From Natrinema amylolyticum (GTDB lineage: Archaea; Halobacteriota; Halobacteria; Halobacteriales; Natrialbaceae): 64,000 nucleotides of DNA. Numbering within the stretch: the first letter of the stretch is position 1; the number at the start of each line of letters is the position of its first letter. Made by a program: the position numbers and the translations under genes. This document shows positions 52,357-61,301 of the stretch, in pieces. The DNA lies in the NCBI RefSeq assembly GCF_020515625.1, contig NZ_JAIWPJ010000002.1:248001-312000 (forward strand), given 5' to 3'. Below the pieces are notes generated by a model, which was not told where the DNA came from, did no database searches, and saw only the letters and a program-made list of their open reading frames with translations.

Positions 52357-52680
52357 CGCGGCCTCTCTTTGCTCGAGTTGCGTCACCGTTCAGCGAGACG
52401 ATTTTTCAGTCAGTTCTAGCTCGGATTTACCAGTAACTCGAGAACAGCGGCCGAGAGCGGGCTCCGAGCAACGCGAGGAGTCCGCGATCCGGGGGAGGGC
52501 AGGCCGTCACCCGACACGACCGCGAGCGACCGAAGGGAGCGAGCGGGCCGACGACCGATGTGAAGTGAACGTAGTGAACGGACCGGAGGGAGGAGTGCTT
52601 TTAATCGAAATTTTGCCGAGGGACATCGCGAGCGAGGCGCTGAGCGCCTCGCTCGCGATAGACCGCAGAGCAAAATTTCG
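52357..52680. other. Gene-free region between trmI and tfs
   Basis: No gene is seen. The first 250 bases are GC-rich with short repeated GAGCG/GAACG words of the kind common between haloarchaeal genes. The last 75 bases form the nested palindrome that abuts the tfs stop codon. The two flanking genes converge here. Confidence 0.6.
52606..52680. repeat. Nested palindrome (MITE-like or terminator-like) at the 3' end of tfs
   Basis: Outer perfect 11-base inverted repeats CGAAATTTTGC (52606-52616) and GCAAAATTTCG (52670-52680) flank an inner perfect 16-base-pair stem (52625-52640 with 52644-52659) closed by a three-base TGA loop. The right outer arm touches the tfs stop codon. Size and terminal repeats suggest a miniature palindromic element. 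The T-run within the outer arms could also help stop transcription. Confidence 0.75.
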
Positions 52681-52989
52681 TTAGTTGTCGTCCTCCCTCC
52701 ATTTGTGCTCGCACTCGGTACAGATGAAGAAGCGCGTCTCGGACTCGTCGGCCGCCCGGATCTGTTGCATATACCAGTGGGCGCGGTCGTTGCCGCACTC
52801 GGGACAGCGGGCGTCGGTCTCGGGCAGTGACGTTTCGCCGGAGGACTCGATGACCTCGCCGATCTCCTGGTCGTCGGTGATGACGTACTGATCAGCGTCG
52901 CCTTTCGGCTCCGTATACCCGCAGCTGCCACACTCCCAGATGCCGTCCTCGGCTTTCATCATCGAACCGCATTCGTCGCAGAATTCCAT
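52681..52989 (-). CDS. tfs: Transcription factor S (TFIIS/RPB9-like)
   Basis: A 102-residue protein with two zinc ribbons. The N-terminal one is CDECG..CGSCG, and the C-terminal TFIIS-type ribbon is CPECGNDRAHWYMQQIRAADESETRFFICTECEHKW with the acidic Asp-Glu pair (A-A-D-E-S) that reaches the polymerase active site. It stimulates RNA cleavage by stalled RNA polymerase. It follows a DUF5789 gene on the same strand at an 86-base gap. Confidence 0.95.
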   Translation of the reverse strand: MEFCDECGSMMKAEDGIWECGSCGYTEPKGDADQYVITDDQEIGEVIESSGETSLPETDARCPECGNDRAHWYMQQIRAADESETRFFICTECEHKWREDDN

Positions 52990-53075
52990 CGTTGTCCGGG
53001 CTACGGAGGTGGAGCGACTTAAGGAACCTGTTTAGGATCGTTGATCGGTCGCGGCGGCGCTCCCGCCGCAGAGCG

Positions 53076-53330
53076 CTACCCCTCGCCCTCGGACTGATAC
53101 GGCTCGCCGACGGCCTCCCGCGGGAGGACATTGTTGAGTTCCGACTCGAGGTCGTCCATCGACTCGAAGCGGTCGCTGCCGCTCTGCTCGATGAGCGACC
53201 CCAAGTTTCGCTCGCCGTCCGCCAGCAGGAGCGTGACGTCTTCGAGTTCGGCGGCGGCCCGGTCCCGTTCGATCGGGTACTCGAGGTCCTCGAGGACGGT
53301 TTCGATGCGGCTGAGTTTGACGTCGGACAT
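53076..53330 (-). CDS. DUF5789-family protein
   Basis: An 84-residue acidic helical protein (VKLSRIETVLEDLEYPIERDRAAAELEDVTLLLADGERNLG), matching the small haloarchaeal DUF5789 family. Such proteins have no known role. Position just upstream of tfs on the same strand allows co-transcription. Confidence 0.8.
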   Translation of the reverse strand: MSDVKLSRIETVLEDLEYPIERDRAAAELEDVTLLLADGERNLGSLIEQSGSDRFESMDDLESELNNVLPREAVGEPYQSEGEG

Positions 53331-53445
53331 GGGCGAACGAACGCGGGCGACAGGCTTGTAGCTCCGCGATAATTCGGGACACTGTCACGGAATATAACAT
53401 TTCGTTTCGAAACTATAATCGGGCGGGCTATCGCAGGTAGAGCCG

Positions 53446-54735
53446 ATGCGAGGGATCGTCGATCGGATCGTCGCACCCTTCGCCGTCGATCGTCGGGTGC
53501 TCGCGCTCGCGGGCGCTCGAATGGCGGACGGGATCGGGAACTCGTTTCTGATCATCGTCATTCCGCTGTACGTGACCAGCGGCGTCGTCGACGGGATGAC
53601 GTTCGGGTTCGGCGAGTCGATGATCATCGGAGTGATCCTCTCCCTGTTCGGGTTCCTCAACAGCAGTTTTCAACCGTTTACCGGACGGCTATCGGACCGT
53701 CTCGGCCGTCGAAAGCCCTTTATTTTGGTTGGGCTCGCCGGCCTCGCGATGACGAACCTCATCTACGTCTTCGCCGAGACGTACGTCTCCCTGCTCGTCA
53801 TCCGCGGGCTCCAGGGCGTCAGCGTCGCCTTCATCATCCCGGCGTCGGTCGCGCTCGTGAACGAACTCGCGACGACCGGCGACCGCGGTGGGAACATGGG
53901 CGTCTACAACACGTTCCGACTGGTCGGCTTCGGTGCCGGTCCGGCGGTGGCCGGTGCAGTCGTCAGTCGCGGCCCGTACGCGCTCCCCGCCGGGGTGAGA
54001 GTCGACGGCTTCGACGCGGCCTTCTACGTCGCGACGATCACGGCCACGATCAGCTACGTCCTGGTGACGATCCTCGTCTCCGACCCCGAGTCGACGGTGG
54101 CCAACGCCGGCGCGGACCTCTCGATTCCGATCCTCGACCGGTCGGGCACCAATCTGCTCGATCCCGTTTTCACGCTCGGCGTCGCGTCGCTGTTCATGGC
54201 GACCGCGATCGCACTGTTCGCGACCATCCAGCCCCAGGTCAACGCCCGCCTCGAGCAGGGCGCGACCTGGTTCGGCCTGCAGTTCGCGGCGTTCATCATC
54301 GCGCAGGTCGCCCTGCAGACGCCGATCGGGCGGGCCTGCGACCGCTACGGCCGCCGGCCGTTCATCGTCACCGGCATGGTGTTGTTGATCCCGACGACGC
54401 TCGTGCAGGGGTTCATTCTCTCCTCCGAACTGATGTTTCTCGCGCGGCTGTGTCAGGGGATCGCCGCTGCGATGGTGTTCGCCCCGTCGCTCGCCCTGGT
54501 CGGTGACCTCGCCGGCGAGGGCGAGTCCGGCTCGAAGCTGTCGGTGCTCACGATGGCCTTCGGCTACGGCATCGCCGTCGGCCCGCTCTCCTCGGGCGCG
54601 CTGGTGGGATTCGGCTTCGAGGTCCCGTTCGTCTTCGGGACCGCGCTCGCCGTGCTCGGGACGATTCTCGTCTATACGCAGGTCGAAGAGACGCTCGAGG
54701 CGACGGCCTCCGTGCCGGTCGTCGGGAGCGATTGA
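53446..54735 (+). CDS. MFS transporter
   Basis: A 429-residue 12-helix major facilitator. The loop 2-3 motif is GRLSDRLGRRKPF (G-x-L-a-D-r-x-G-r-k), and a second copy ARPIG..DRYGRRPF is in the second half. ARMADGIGNSFL opens the protein. The drug:H+-type exporter group is the best guess, and substrate is unknown. The epoxide hydrolase gene follows on the same strand after about 100 bases. Confidence 0.93.
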   Translation: MRGIVDRIVAPFAVDRRVLALAGARMADGIGNSFLIIVIPLYVTSGVVDGMTFGFGESMIIGVILSLFGFLNSSFQPFTGRLSDRLGRRKPFILVGLAGLAMTNLIYVFAETYVSLLVIRGLQGVSVAFIIPASVALVNELATTGDRGGNMGVYNTFRLVGFGAGPAVAGAVVSRGPYALPAGVRVDGFDAAFYVATITATISYVLVTILVSDPESTVANAGADLSIPILDRSGTNLLDPVFTLGVASLFMATAIALFATIQPQVNARLEQGATWFGLQFAAFIIAQVALQTPIGRACDRYGRRPFIVTGMVLLIPTTLVQGFILSSELMFLARLCQGIAAAMVFAPSLALVGDLAGEGESGSKLSVLTMAFGYGIAVGPLSSGALVGFGFEVPFVFGTALAVLGTILVYTQVEETLEATASVPVVGSD

Positions 54736-54833
54736 ACTCGCGGCATTACTTTGTGGCGCGACCGAGTTGCAGTCTATATGCGCATTGCTATCAATACTAT
54801 ACGAATCGACGGCACCGGCAACGGGGGCTCGCC

Positions 54834-55997
54834 GTGACGACGGAAGAGGACGGCTCGATTCGTCCGTTCGAGGTATCGGTCGATCGAGCCGAGATCGACG
54901 ACCTCCGGACGCGACTGGAACGGACCCGCTGGCCCGATCAACTCCCCGACGCGGGCTGGGCGTACGGGACCGAACGCGAGTCGCTCCGGGACCTCTGTGA
55001 GTACTGGCGCGAGGCGTTCGACTGGGCGGCGTTCGAGGACCGATTCAACGCGTTCGACCAGTACGTGACGACGATCGACGGTCAGCGGCTCCACTTCTAT
55101 CACGTCCGCTCGCCCGAACCGGACGCGACGCCGCTGGTCGTGAGCCACGGCTGGCCGGGGTCGGTCGCGGAGTTCCTCGACGTCTTCGGTCCGCTCACTG
55201 ACCCGGCGAGCCACGGCGGCGATCCGGCGGACGCGTTCCACGTCGTCGCGCCGTCGCTTCCGGGATTCGGGTTCTCGGGTCCCACGACCGAACGGGGGTA
55301 CGACGTGCCGCGGGTGGCCGACGCCGTCGCCGAACTGATGGCTCGCCTCGGCTACGATCGATACGTCGCCCAGGGCGGCGACTGGGGTGCGCTGGTCACC
55401 GCTCTCCTGGCTGCGAACTATCCAGACCGCGTGGACGCGATCCACACGAACATGCTCTTCCTGAACCCGTCGTCGCTCGAGGGCGACGATCCGACCGCGC
55501 TGCTGGACGAGGAAGGTATGGCCGACTACCGCGAGACCGCGGCGTTTCGCGACGGCGAGACCGCGTACCACGAGATTCAGGCGACGAAACCGCAGAGCCT
55601 CGCGTACGGGCTCACCGACTCGCCGGCCGGGCTCGCCGGCTGGATCGTCGAGAAGTTCTGCACTTGGAGCGACTGCGACGGCGACCTCGAGTCGTGGATC
55701 GACCGCGACCGCTTGCTCGACAATCTCAGCGTCTACTGGCTGACGGGAACGATCAACGCCTCGATGCGACTCTACTACGAAACGGACGTGGGGGCGGCGA
55801 CGCCGGAGTCCGTCGACGTGCCCACCGGTCACGCCCGCTATCCGGCCGAAGTGTACAAGACGCCCCGCGCCTGGGCCGAGGAGGTCTACGACGTCGCCTA
55901 CTGGAACGATATGCCGGAAGGCGGCCACTTCGCGGCGATGGAAGTTCCCGACCTGTTCGTCGAGGACCTGCGGTCGTTCCTCGACGAGGTCGGCTGA
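54834..55997 (+). CDS. Epoxide hydrolase-family alpha/beta hydrolase
   Basis: A 387-residue protein with an N-terminal EHN domain (PFEVSVDRAEIDDLRTRLERTRWPD) and an alpha/beta-hydrolase fold. The oxyanion motif is SHGWPGSVAEF, the nucleophile aspartate is in QGGDWGAL, and the catalytic His is in GGHFAAMEVP. This is the juvenile-hormone/microsomal epoxide hydrolase class. GTG start at VTTEED; further upstream residues are not family-like. Physiological epoxide unknown. Confidence 0.92.
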   Translation: MTTEEDGSIRPFEVSVDRAEIDDLRTRLERTRWPDQLPDAGWAYGTERESLRDLCEYWREAFDWAAFEDRFNAFDQYVTTIDGQRLHFYHVRSPEPDATPLVVSHGWPGSVAEFLDVFGPLTDPASHGGDPADAFHVVAPSLPGFGFSGPTTERGYDVPRVADAVAELMARLGYDRYVAQGGDWGALVTALLAANYPDRVDAIHTNMLFLNPSSLEGDDPTALLDEEGMADYRETAAFRDGETAYHEIQATKPQSLAYGLTDSPAGLAGWIVEKFCTWSDCDGDLESWIDRDRLLDNLSVYWLTGTINASMRLYYETDVGAATPESVDVPTGHARYPAEVYKTPRAWAEEVYDVAYWNDMPEGGHFAAMEVPDLFVEDLRSFLDEVG

Positions 55998-56072
55998 GAG
56001 AGGCGAGGCGAGAGACCTCGAGCCCGCGGTGGGACGCAACGCAAAAGTACCGGATGCGCATACGGTTTGACG

Positions 56073-56576
56073 ATGACGCTCTCGGAGGAGGCCAAGGATC
56101 GGTTGGCGGACGTGGTGGAGCTACAGCCGACGAAGAACTCGGAGCTACAGGAGCGATGGGGGATGGAAAGCGGCAGCGAGGTCCACCAGTACCTCGAGAA
56201 CGAACTCGGCGACTACTACTTCCGGGACGACAACAGCCTGATCCGCGCGACCGCGGAGGCGGCCGATCTGGTCGACGTCGAACCGGGCATCGAGAGCGAT
56301 CCCGAGGCCGACGGGGCTCCCTCCAAGATCCGCGTGCCCGAACTCCAGGCCCGGATCGTCGCGGTGCTAGCCGGTCCCGAGGAGCGATCCGAGAGCGTCG
56401 TCTCGGTGCTCCACAAGCTCCGAGACGAGTACGATATCGACCCCGAGGCCGAGGACGTCCGCTCGGGGCTCCAGAGTCTGCGCCGGAAGGGCGTCGTCGA
56501 GGTCGAGTACCGCACCGTTCCGACGTTCCGGCTGGCAGTCGAGCGCGACGACCTCGAGGTCGCCGTCTCGGACTGA
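56073..56576 (+). CDS. DUF5797-family winged-helix protein
   Basis: A 167-residue acidic protein with two winged-helix-like segments: LADVVELQPTKNSELQERWGMESGSEVHQYLENEL and VVSVLHKLRDEYDIDPEAEDVRSGLQSLRRKGVV. It matches haloarchaeal DUF5797, probably DNA-binding. ATG at 56073 is chosen over a TTG six bases upstream. It converges with the DUF5787 gene. Confidence 0.8.
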   Translation: MTLSEEAKDRLADVVELQPTKNSELQERWGMESGSEVHQYLENELGDYYFRDDNSLIRATAEAADLVDVEPGIESDPEADGAPSKIRVPELQARIVAVLAGPEERSESVVSVLHKLRDEYDIDPEAEDVRSGLQSLRRKGVVEVEYRTVPTFRLAVERDDLEVAVSD

Positions 56577-56596
56577 CGCCTCGAGCGTTCGCGGCG

Positions 56597-57649
56597 CTAC
56601 AGTCCGGGTCGCCGTCGCCGCCGGCGCTCCTCGAGAACCCGTTGCGATCGTTTTCCGGGGCCGCCCTCGATCGGCCAGCCGCGGGTGCGCCAGACCGGCG
56701 GCTCGGGCTCGAACTCGCCACAGGAGCCGGAACACTCGGCGGCCGTCTGGCACCGGTCCTCGGCGGCGCAGTACGGCAGCGCCTGGGTCGCGTCTCGAGC
56801 GCGCAACTGGAAGTGGCGGCAGTCGGGACGCATCGTGTCGACGAACGAGCGCCAGCCGCGTTCGTAGGCGCGCTCGGCGATCGTGAGCCGTTTGTCGGCC
56901 TTCCAGTCGGGATCGACGTACTCGAAGCGGGCGGCGGAGCCGTCGCGCTCGCCGCCGGCCGGCCGATCGAGGATCCGGCTCCCCGGCTCGTCGACCGCGA
57001 GCGATCGAGGGTACCATTCGACCGCGGCGGTCAGGTCATCGGGCTCGAGCGAGAGGATGCCCGCCTCGATCGGGAGGTCCTCGAAGAGGGCGGGTTCGAC
57101 GGCGTCGCCCGTCTGCCGGGTCGCGACCCAGACCTCGTCGGCCAGCCCCATCGCGACGTCGTACTCGAGTTGCGAGGCGAGCGCGCGGGCGGCGCTGGCG
57201 TCGAGATCCGGCTTGTTCTCGATCGCGACGATCCGCTCGAGCCAGTCCGGATAGACCCACTTTCGCCGGATCTCGATGCGATTACCGTTCTTTCTGGTCT
57301 CGAGGATTCCGCGGTCGGCGGCGCCGTGGATCGCCTCGCGGACGTATCGCCACGGGTAGCCGGGGTGGGGAAGCGCGTCGCGGTAGTAGGCCCACTCTTC
57401 GGGGGCGTTTCGGACGACGTGGCGGAGATCATCGTCGAGCCGCTCGAGGCCGAATTTCGCTCGCTGGCGGAGAGCCTCGGGATCGCACTCGAGGACGATG
57501 GTGTCCCAACGGCGGCGCTTCGTCCCGAGTTGGCGGGCGACGACGATCGCGGTGTCGTCGCCGGCGGGGTCCCCTCCCGGCGGCCACTCGCGTTCGGCCC
57601 ACCGGCAGGCCCGGAGCTCGAACCCGAACTCAGCAGTGTCTGGGTCCAC
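56597..57649 (-). CDS. DUF5787-family protein
   Basis: A 350-residue soluble protein starting with GTG at VDPDTAEFGFELRACRWAEREWPP. A nuclease-like strand IVAIENKPDLDAS is followed by a helix with LEYDVAMGLADEVWVATR, recalling restriction-endonuclease-fold E-x-K cores. Near the C-terminus four cysteines (CAAEDRCQTAAECSGSC) could bind a metal or Fe-S cluster. It matches haloarchaeal DUF5787, function unknown. The nuclease reading is an inference. Confidence 0.78.
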   Translation of the reverse strand: MDPDTAEFGFELRACRWAEREWPPGGDPAGDDTAIVVARQLGTKRRRWDTIVLECDPEALRQRAKFGLERLDDDLRHVVRNAPEEWAYYRDALPHPGYPWRYVREAIHGAADRGILETRKNGNRIEIRRKWVYPDWLERIVAIENKPDLDASAARALASQLEYDVAMGLADEVWVATRQTGDAVEPALFEDLPIEAGILSLEPDDLTAAVEWYPRSLAVDEPGSRILDRPAGGERDGSAARFEYVDPDWKADKRLTIAERAYERGWRSFVDTMRPDCRHFQLRARDATQALPYCAAEDRCQTAAECSGSCGEFEPEPPVWRTRGWPIEGGPGKRSQRVLEERRRRRRPGL

Positions 57650-57761
57650 GGTCCTCCTTCGAATCGGAGCACGAAAAGCGCTACTTGATCGAGCCCGCTG
57701 CGGTATCGAATCCGTCGCGGCTCGTCGACAGGTCCCGTTCAGCCTTCCTGACACGTTCTCC

Positions 57762-58046
57762 TCACGCCGGCCACTTCTCCGCAGCGCCGCCCTGAACCGC
57801 CGGAACCACCGTCAGCGACGCGTCGTCCGGAACCGCCCGCTCGAGCCCCGCACGCTCCCCGTCGATCGAGACTCTGACGCTCGAGCGAACCGCGTCGCCG
57901 TCGAAGAGGTGGGGCTCCGCTCGCGGATACGCCTCGACGATGGCCGCGAGGGCGTCCGCGACGGTCCCGCCCGCCCACTCGAGCGTCACGGTTTTTCCGC
58001 CGGTCGCACTCCGGAGCGGACCGTACACCGTAACTGCCGTTTCCAT
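57762..58046 (-). CDS. MoaD/SAMP-like ubiquitin-fold protein with buried diglycine
   Basis: A 94-residue beta-grasp protein: VTVYGPLRSATGGKTVTLEW, then VADALAAIVEAYP and a VRVSIDGERAG strand, like MoaD and the haloarchaeal SAMP modifiers. In active family members the chain ends -GG for adenylation; here VPAVQGG is followed by seven more residues (AAEKWPA). Either the tail is trimmed, or the protein does not act as modifier or sulfur carrier. It lies near purC on the minus strand. Confidence 0.82.
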   Translation of the reverse strand: METAVTVYGPLRSATGGKTVTLEWAGGTVADALAAIVEAYPRAEPHLFDGDAVRSSVRVSIDGERAGLERAVPDDASLTVVPAVQGGAAEKWPA

Positions 58047-58120
58047 AGTCGGTCGTCGTCGCGGACGGACAAGAGAGTGGCTCCGCGTCGACTCGCGACC
58101 GGCGACCGAAAAATGGCCCG

Positions 58121-58327
58121 TCAGTCGTCGCTCGGTTCGGCGCGGGACCCGGCGGTCGACGTCACGTCCTGCTGGCCGACCCACGTCGACGAGAACAGCG
58201 GTGCGGCGGCGAACAGCACCATCACGAGCACGAACAGCGTCAACATGGCGCTCGCGACGGCCGTGATGCCGGTGGTAAGGTTGAACAGGACGATACCCGC
58301 TGTGACTCCACTGGTAGCGAGGCTCAT
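58121..58327 (-). CDS. Small membrane protein of unknown function
   Basis: A 68-residue protein with one or two hydrophobic segments (about 8-25 and 26-46) and a polar acidic tail ending S-D-D. It lies between purC and the MoaD-like gene on the same strand and may be co-transcribed with either. No family recognised. Confidence 0.6.
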   Translation of the reverse strand: MSLATSGVTAGIVLFNLTTGITAVASAMLTLFVLVMVLFAAAPLFSSTWVGQQDVTSTAGSRAEPSDD

Positions 58328-58457
58328 TTGCGGTCGTCCGAATGTGGCCAGTCCCCCAATATGAGGGTTACTTTGTCCGACCGCGATTGCGAACCGATAC
58401 CATTTGACTGAGTCTCGGGTCGCGCGTGATCGAGAGCGTCGCGACAGAAGTCGGTCG

Positions 58458-59486
58458 TTACAGCCGCTGTACTGCACCGATCGCGCTCGAGAGCGGGGGC
58501 GCGTCGAAGACGTCCCGGCCGGTGTAGGCGTTGGCACCGGCGCGGTAGAGATCGCTGGCGGTCTCGAGGACGTCGTCGTCGAGCGGTTCGGGCTCCTCGT
58601 CGCAGAGGGACTTCCAGTCGGCGACGTCTTTCCGCTTCGCCGTTGCCTTGGCGGCGTCGACGGCTTGGACCCACTCGGGTTGGGTGCGCTTGTGGTACTG
58701 GCGGAGCACCTCCTTCGAGAGCTGGGTGCCCTCGTAGCTGAAGCGGTTCTCGTCGAACGTGCCGACGACGTCGGCGACGCGGAGGTCGCCCTGATAGTAG
58801 AGGCACTCGATCTTGCCGTCCTCGTGGACCAATCCGGCCGAGTCGGCCTGCTCGGTGACGATCCGGTTGACCTTGCGGGCGAGCGACTCGAGGTCCCCAA
58901 TCGACGCCTTGCCGGCGATCGAGTCGGCCTCGTCGCGCTCGAGTTGGCGGTCGCTCTCCTCGTACTTCGTGGTGAACTCGACGATCGGCTCGTCAAGGTC
59001 GACGGCCTCGTCGGGCCAGCTCTCGAGGTCGAGACCGTGATCGGCGGGCTCGGTTCGGTCTCGCAGACTCGAGCCGACGGGGACCCGGTTGCGGAAGACG
59101 ATCTCGAGGGGAATCAGGTAGTTCTCGCCGGCCGCATCGTGGTAGTGCTCGTAGTCGTACTCCCGACCCTCGTGGGGCAGGTCCGGCACCTGCGTGAGGT
59201 CGATTGCCATCTCCCAGGGCGGGTGGGAAGCGTCCTCGAGGGCGACGACGTCGCCGTTCTCGACGACGCCGCGGTAGTGGGTCGGGACGCCCTCGCTCTC
59301 GAGCAGTTCGAAGTTGAACGCGCCCATCGTACAGAGGCTCGCGCCCTTCTGGGGGATCTGGTCGGGCATCTTCCCCCAGTCGAACACCGAGTAGTCGTCG
59401 GTGAAGACGAACGCTCCGCGGCCGAACTCCTCGTCGGTCGCCGCGTCCTCGATGCGGAACTCTTTGACGCTCGTCACGCGTGACAC
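58458..59486 (-). CDS. purC: SAICAR synthetase
   Basis: A 342-residue phosphoribosylaminoimidazole-succinocarboxamide synthase (ATP-grasp-like). Landmarks are FVFTDDYSVFDWGKMPDQIP, VFRNRVPVGSS, and DGKIECLYY. The haloarchaeal type is longer than the roughly 240-residue bacterial form because of C-terminal additions. Start is GTG at either 59486 or 59477. The product goes to PurB, whose gene lies about 22 kb away. Confidence 0.95.
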   Translation of the reverse strand: MSRVTSVKEFRIEDAATDEEFGRGAFVFTDDYSVFDWGKMPDQIPQKGASLCTMGAFNFELLESEGVPTHYRGVVENGDVVALEDASHPPWEMAIDLTQVPDLPHEGREYDYEHYHDAAGENYLIPLEIVFRNRVPVGSSLRDRTEPADHGLDLESWPDEAVDLDEPIVEFTTKYEESDRQLERDEADSIAGKASIGDLESLARKVNRIVTEQADSAGLVHEDGKIECLYYQGDLRVADVVGTFDENRFSYEGTQLSKEVLRQYHKRTQPEWVQAVDAAKATAKRKDVADWKSLCDEEPEPLDDDVLETASDLYRAGANAYTGRDVFDAPPLSSAIGAVQRL

Positions 59487-59618
59487 CTCAGGATGGATTC
59501 GCCGCCGTCGCTCATACTCCAGTTGCCGTGGCCGGACCGTAAGAAGGTTTCAATATCGGGCGGACGGTTCGCGACCGTCGAGGACGTCCCTCGCCGCGTT
59601 CGGACGGCTCCGCCGCGC

Positions 59619-59909
59619 TCAGTCGTCCTCGACGGTCGCCAGCAGTTCCTCGGCCTCCTCGCCGAGCGATCCCTCGAGCGGCTCCTCCTCGACGAGTTCG
59701 CGCAGCGTCGAATCACACTGGGGCGTCGCTAACGCCTCGAGGGCCTGCCGGCGATACCGCTCGTCGATACCGTTCTCGCGGACGAGCGCGGCGAGTTCGT
59801 CGCACTCGTTCGCCGTTTTCAGTTCGTGAATCGCGTCCGCTCGCTTCTCCTCGTCGGCCCCCTCGTCGAGGGCGAGATCCACGCACTCGTCCGGCGTCCG
59901 TGAGCTCAT
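59619..59909 (-). CDS. Small helical (HEAT-like) acidic protein
   Basis: A 96-residue all-helical acidic protein; helices such as EKRADAIHELKTANECDELAALVRE and ERYRRQALEALATPQCDSTLRELVEE look like two HEAT/TPR-style helical repeats. It is a haloarchaeal hypothetical, with no signal or metal motif. The start follows a short upstream gap to the divergent channel gene. Confidence 0.65.
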   Translation of the reverse strand: MSSRTPDECVDLALDEGADEEKRADAIHELKTANECDELAALVRENGIDERYRRQALEALATPQCDSTLRELVEEEPLEGSLGEEAEELLATVEDD

Positions 59910-60153
59910 GCGTGAGCGTTCGCGGTCCACACCGATAATTCCGAGACCTGCGTTCGACGGACGGGCGGACCGCGACCGAAGCGGTGGTTCGACGGCAGGG
60001 AGCATCCGGTCGGAGTATTTTCCGCCTCGAGACCGAACGCGATTGCGTGCAGATACCGATTTCGGCCCGGGACGCCGCGTCCGACCGCCGCTCGTCCGCG
60101 GGCCGACGACCGCGACGGATCGGCGACTCGTTCGGTCTCGAGGTGGCGATGCG

Positions 60154-61155
60154 ATGAATCCGATCCCGTTCGGTCTCGGGATACTCCTGCTCGCCGCCGT
60201 CGTCGCGGATCTCCTGTGGACGACGCTCTGGGTCGAGGGGGGTGCCGGGCCGCTCACCTCGTGGCTGATGGCGGCGACGTGGAGCGGGTTCCGGCGGGTC
60301 GGCGATCCGGGCTCTCGCCTGCTCACTCTCTCGGGGCCATCGATCCTCGTCGTCGGCCTCGTCACCTGGCTCGTCCTCCTCTGGACCGGTTGGACGCTTC
60401 TCTTCGCGAGCGCCGAATATCCCCTCGTCGATACGGTCAACGGGAGTCCGATCTCCTGGTCGGACCGGATTTACTACACCGGCTACACGATATTCACCCT
60501 GGGAATCGGCGACCTCGTTCCGCGCGAGGGACCGTGGCAGATCGCGACGACGCTCGCGACGGCCAGCGGGATGCTCTTCGTCACCCTGAGCGTCACCTAC
60601 GTCCTCTCCGTTCTCGACGCCGTCACGCAAAAGCGGTCGTTCGCGAGCAGCGTGAGCGGCCTCGGGACCCGAAGCGACGGGATCCTCCGAACCAGTTGGA
60701 ACGGCGAGGAGTTCGACGGGCTGGCGCTGTCCCTGAACGAGCTCACGTCGCAGCTGAACACGCTCACGGCGAACCACAAGGCGTACCCGATTCTCCACTA
60801 CTTCCACAGCGGGCAGACCGACCGAGCGCCGGTGACGAGCGTCGCCCTCCTCGACGAGACGCTCACGCTGTTGCGCTTCGGCGTTCCCGAGGGGGACCGG
60901 CCCAGCGACACGATCGTCAGAAACGCGCGGGCGAGCGTCCGCAGCTATCTCGGAACGCTCGACGACGCGTTCATCGACCCCGCCGATCGGTCCCCGCCGG
61001 CCCCGTCGCTCGAGCCGCTGCGCGATGGGGACGTGCCGACCGTTTCCGACGAGTCGTTCGACGCGTCCGTGGCGGACCTGCGCGAGCGCCGCCGACTGCT
61101 GCTCGCGCTCGTCGAATCGGACGTCCGCCAGTGGCCGACCGCGGAATCGGCGTGA
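60154..61155 (+). CDS. Potassium-channel-like two-helix ion channel
   Basis: A 333-residue membrane protein. It has a helix at about 5-25, one at 62-85, a pore loop with filter-like TLGIGDLVP (115-123) and a last helix about 127-155, followed by a roughly 175-residue cytoplasmic helical domain. The pore resembles an Ion_trans_2 (K+ channel) domain, but the filter reads T-L-G-I-G-D instead of T-V-G-[YF]-G-D. Selectivity is therefore uncertain. Confidence 0.85.
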   Translation: MNPIPFGLGILLLAAVVADLLWTTLWVEGGAGPLTSWLMAATWSGFRRVGDPGSRLLTLSGPSILVVGLVTWLVLLWTGWTLLFASAEYPLVDTVNGSPISWSDRIYYTGYTIFTLGIGDLVPREGPWQIATTLATASGMLFVTLSVTYVLSVLDAVTQKRSFASSVSGLGTRSDGILRTSWNGEEFDGLALSLNELTSQLNTLTANHKAYPILHYFHSGQTDRAPVTSVALLDETLTLLRFGVPEGDRPSDTIVRNARASVRSYLGTLDDAFIDPADRSPPAPSLEPLRDGDVPTVSDESFDASVADLRERRRLLLALVESDVRQWPTAESA

Positions 61156-61301
61156 GCGTCGTCTCGCCTCGAGACCGGTCCCGGACAGTTCGGTGGGTCC
61201 GCTCGATGGTGAGCCGGCGGCGCGCCTCGAGCGACGGCTGCGTCGTCCCCGCGATACCGCATCCACCATGCTTTTCTCGCTGTACGGGTATCGTTACGTC
61301 G

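Noticed and set aside
55664-57688. 674-codon frame on the plus strand over the epoxide hydrolase end, DUF5797 and DUF5787
   Set aside because: It overlaps three genes in other frames and is rich in Arg/Gly from antisense reading.
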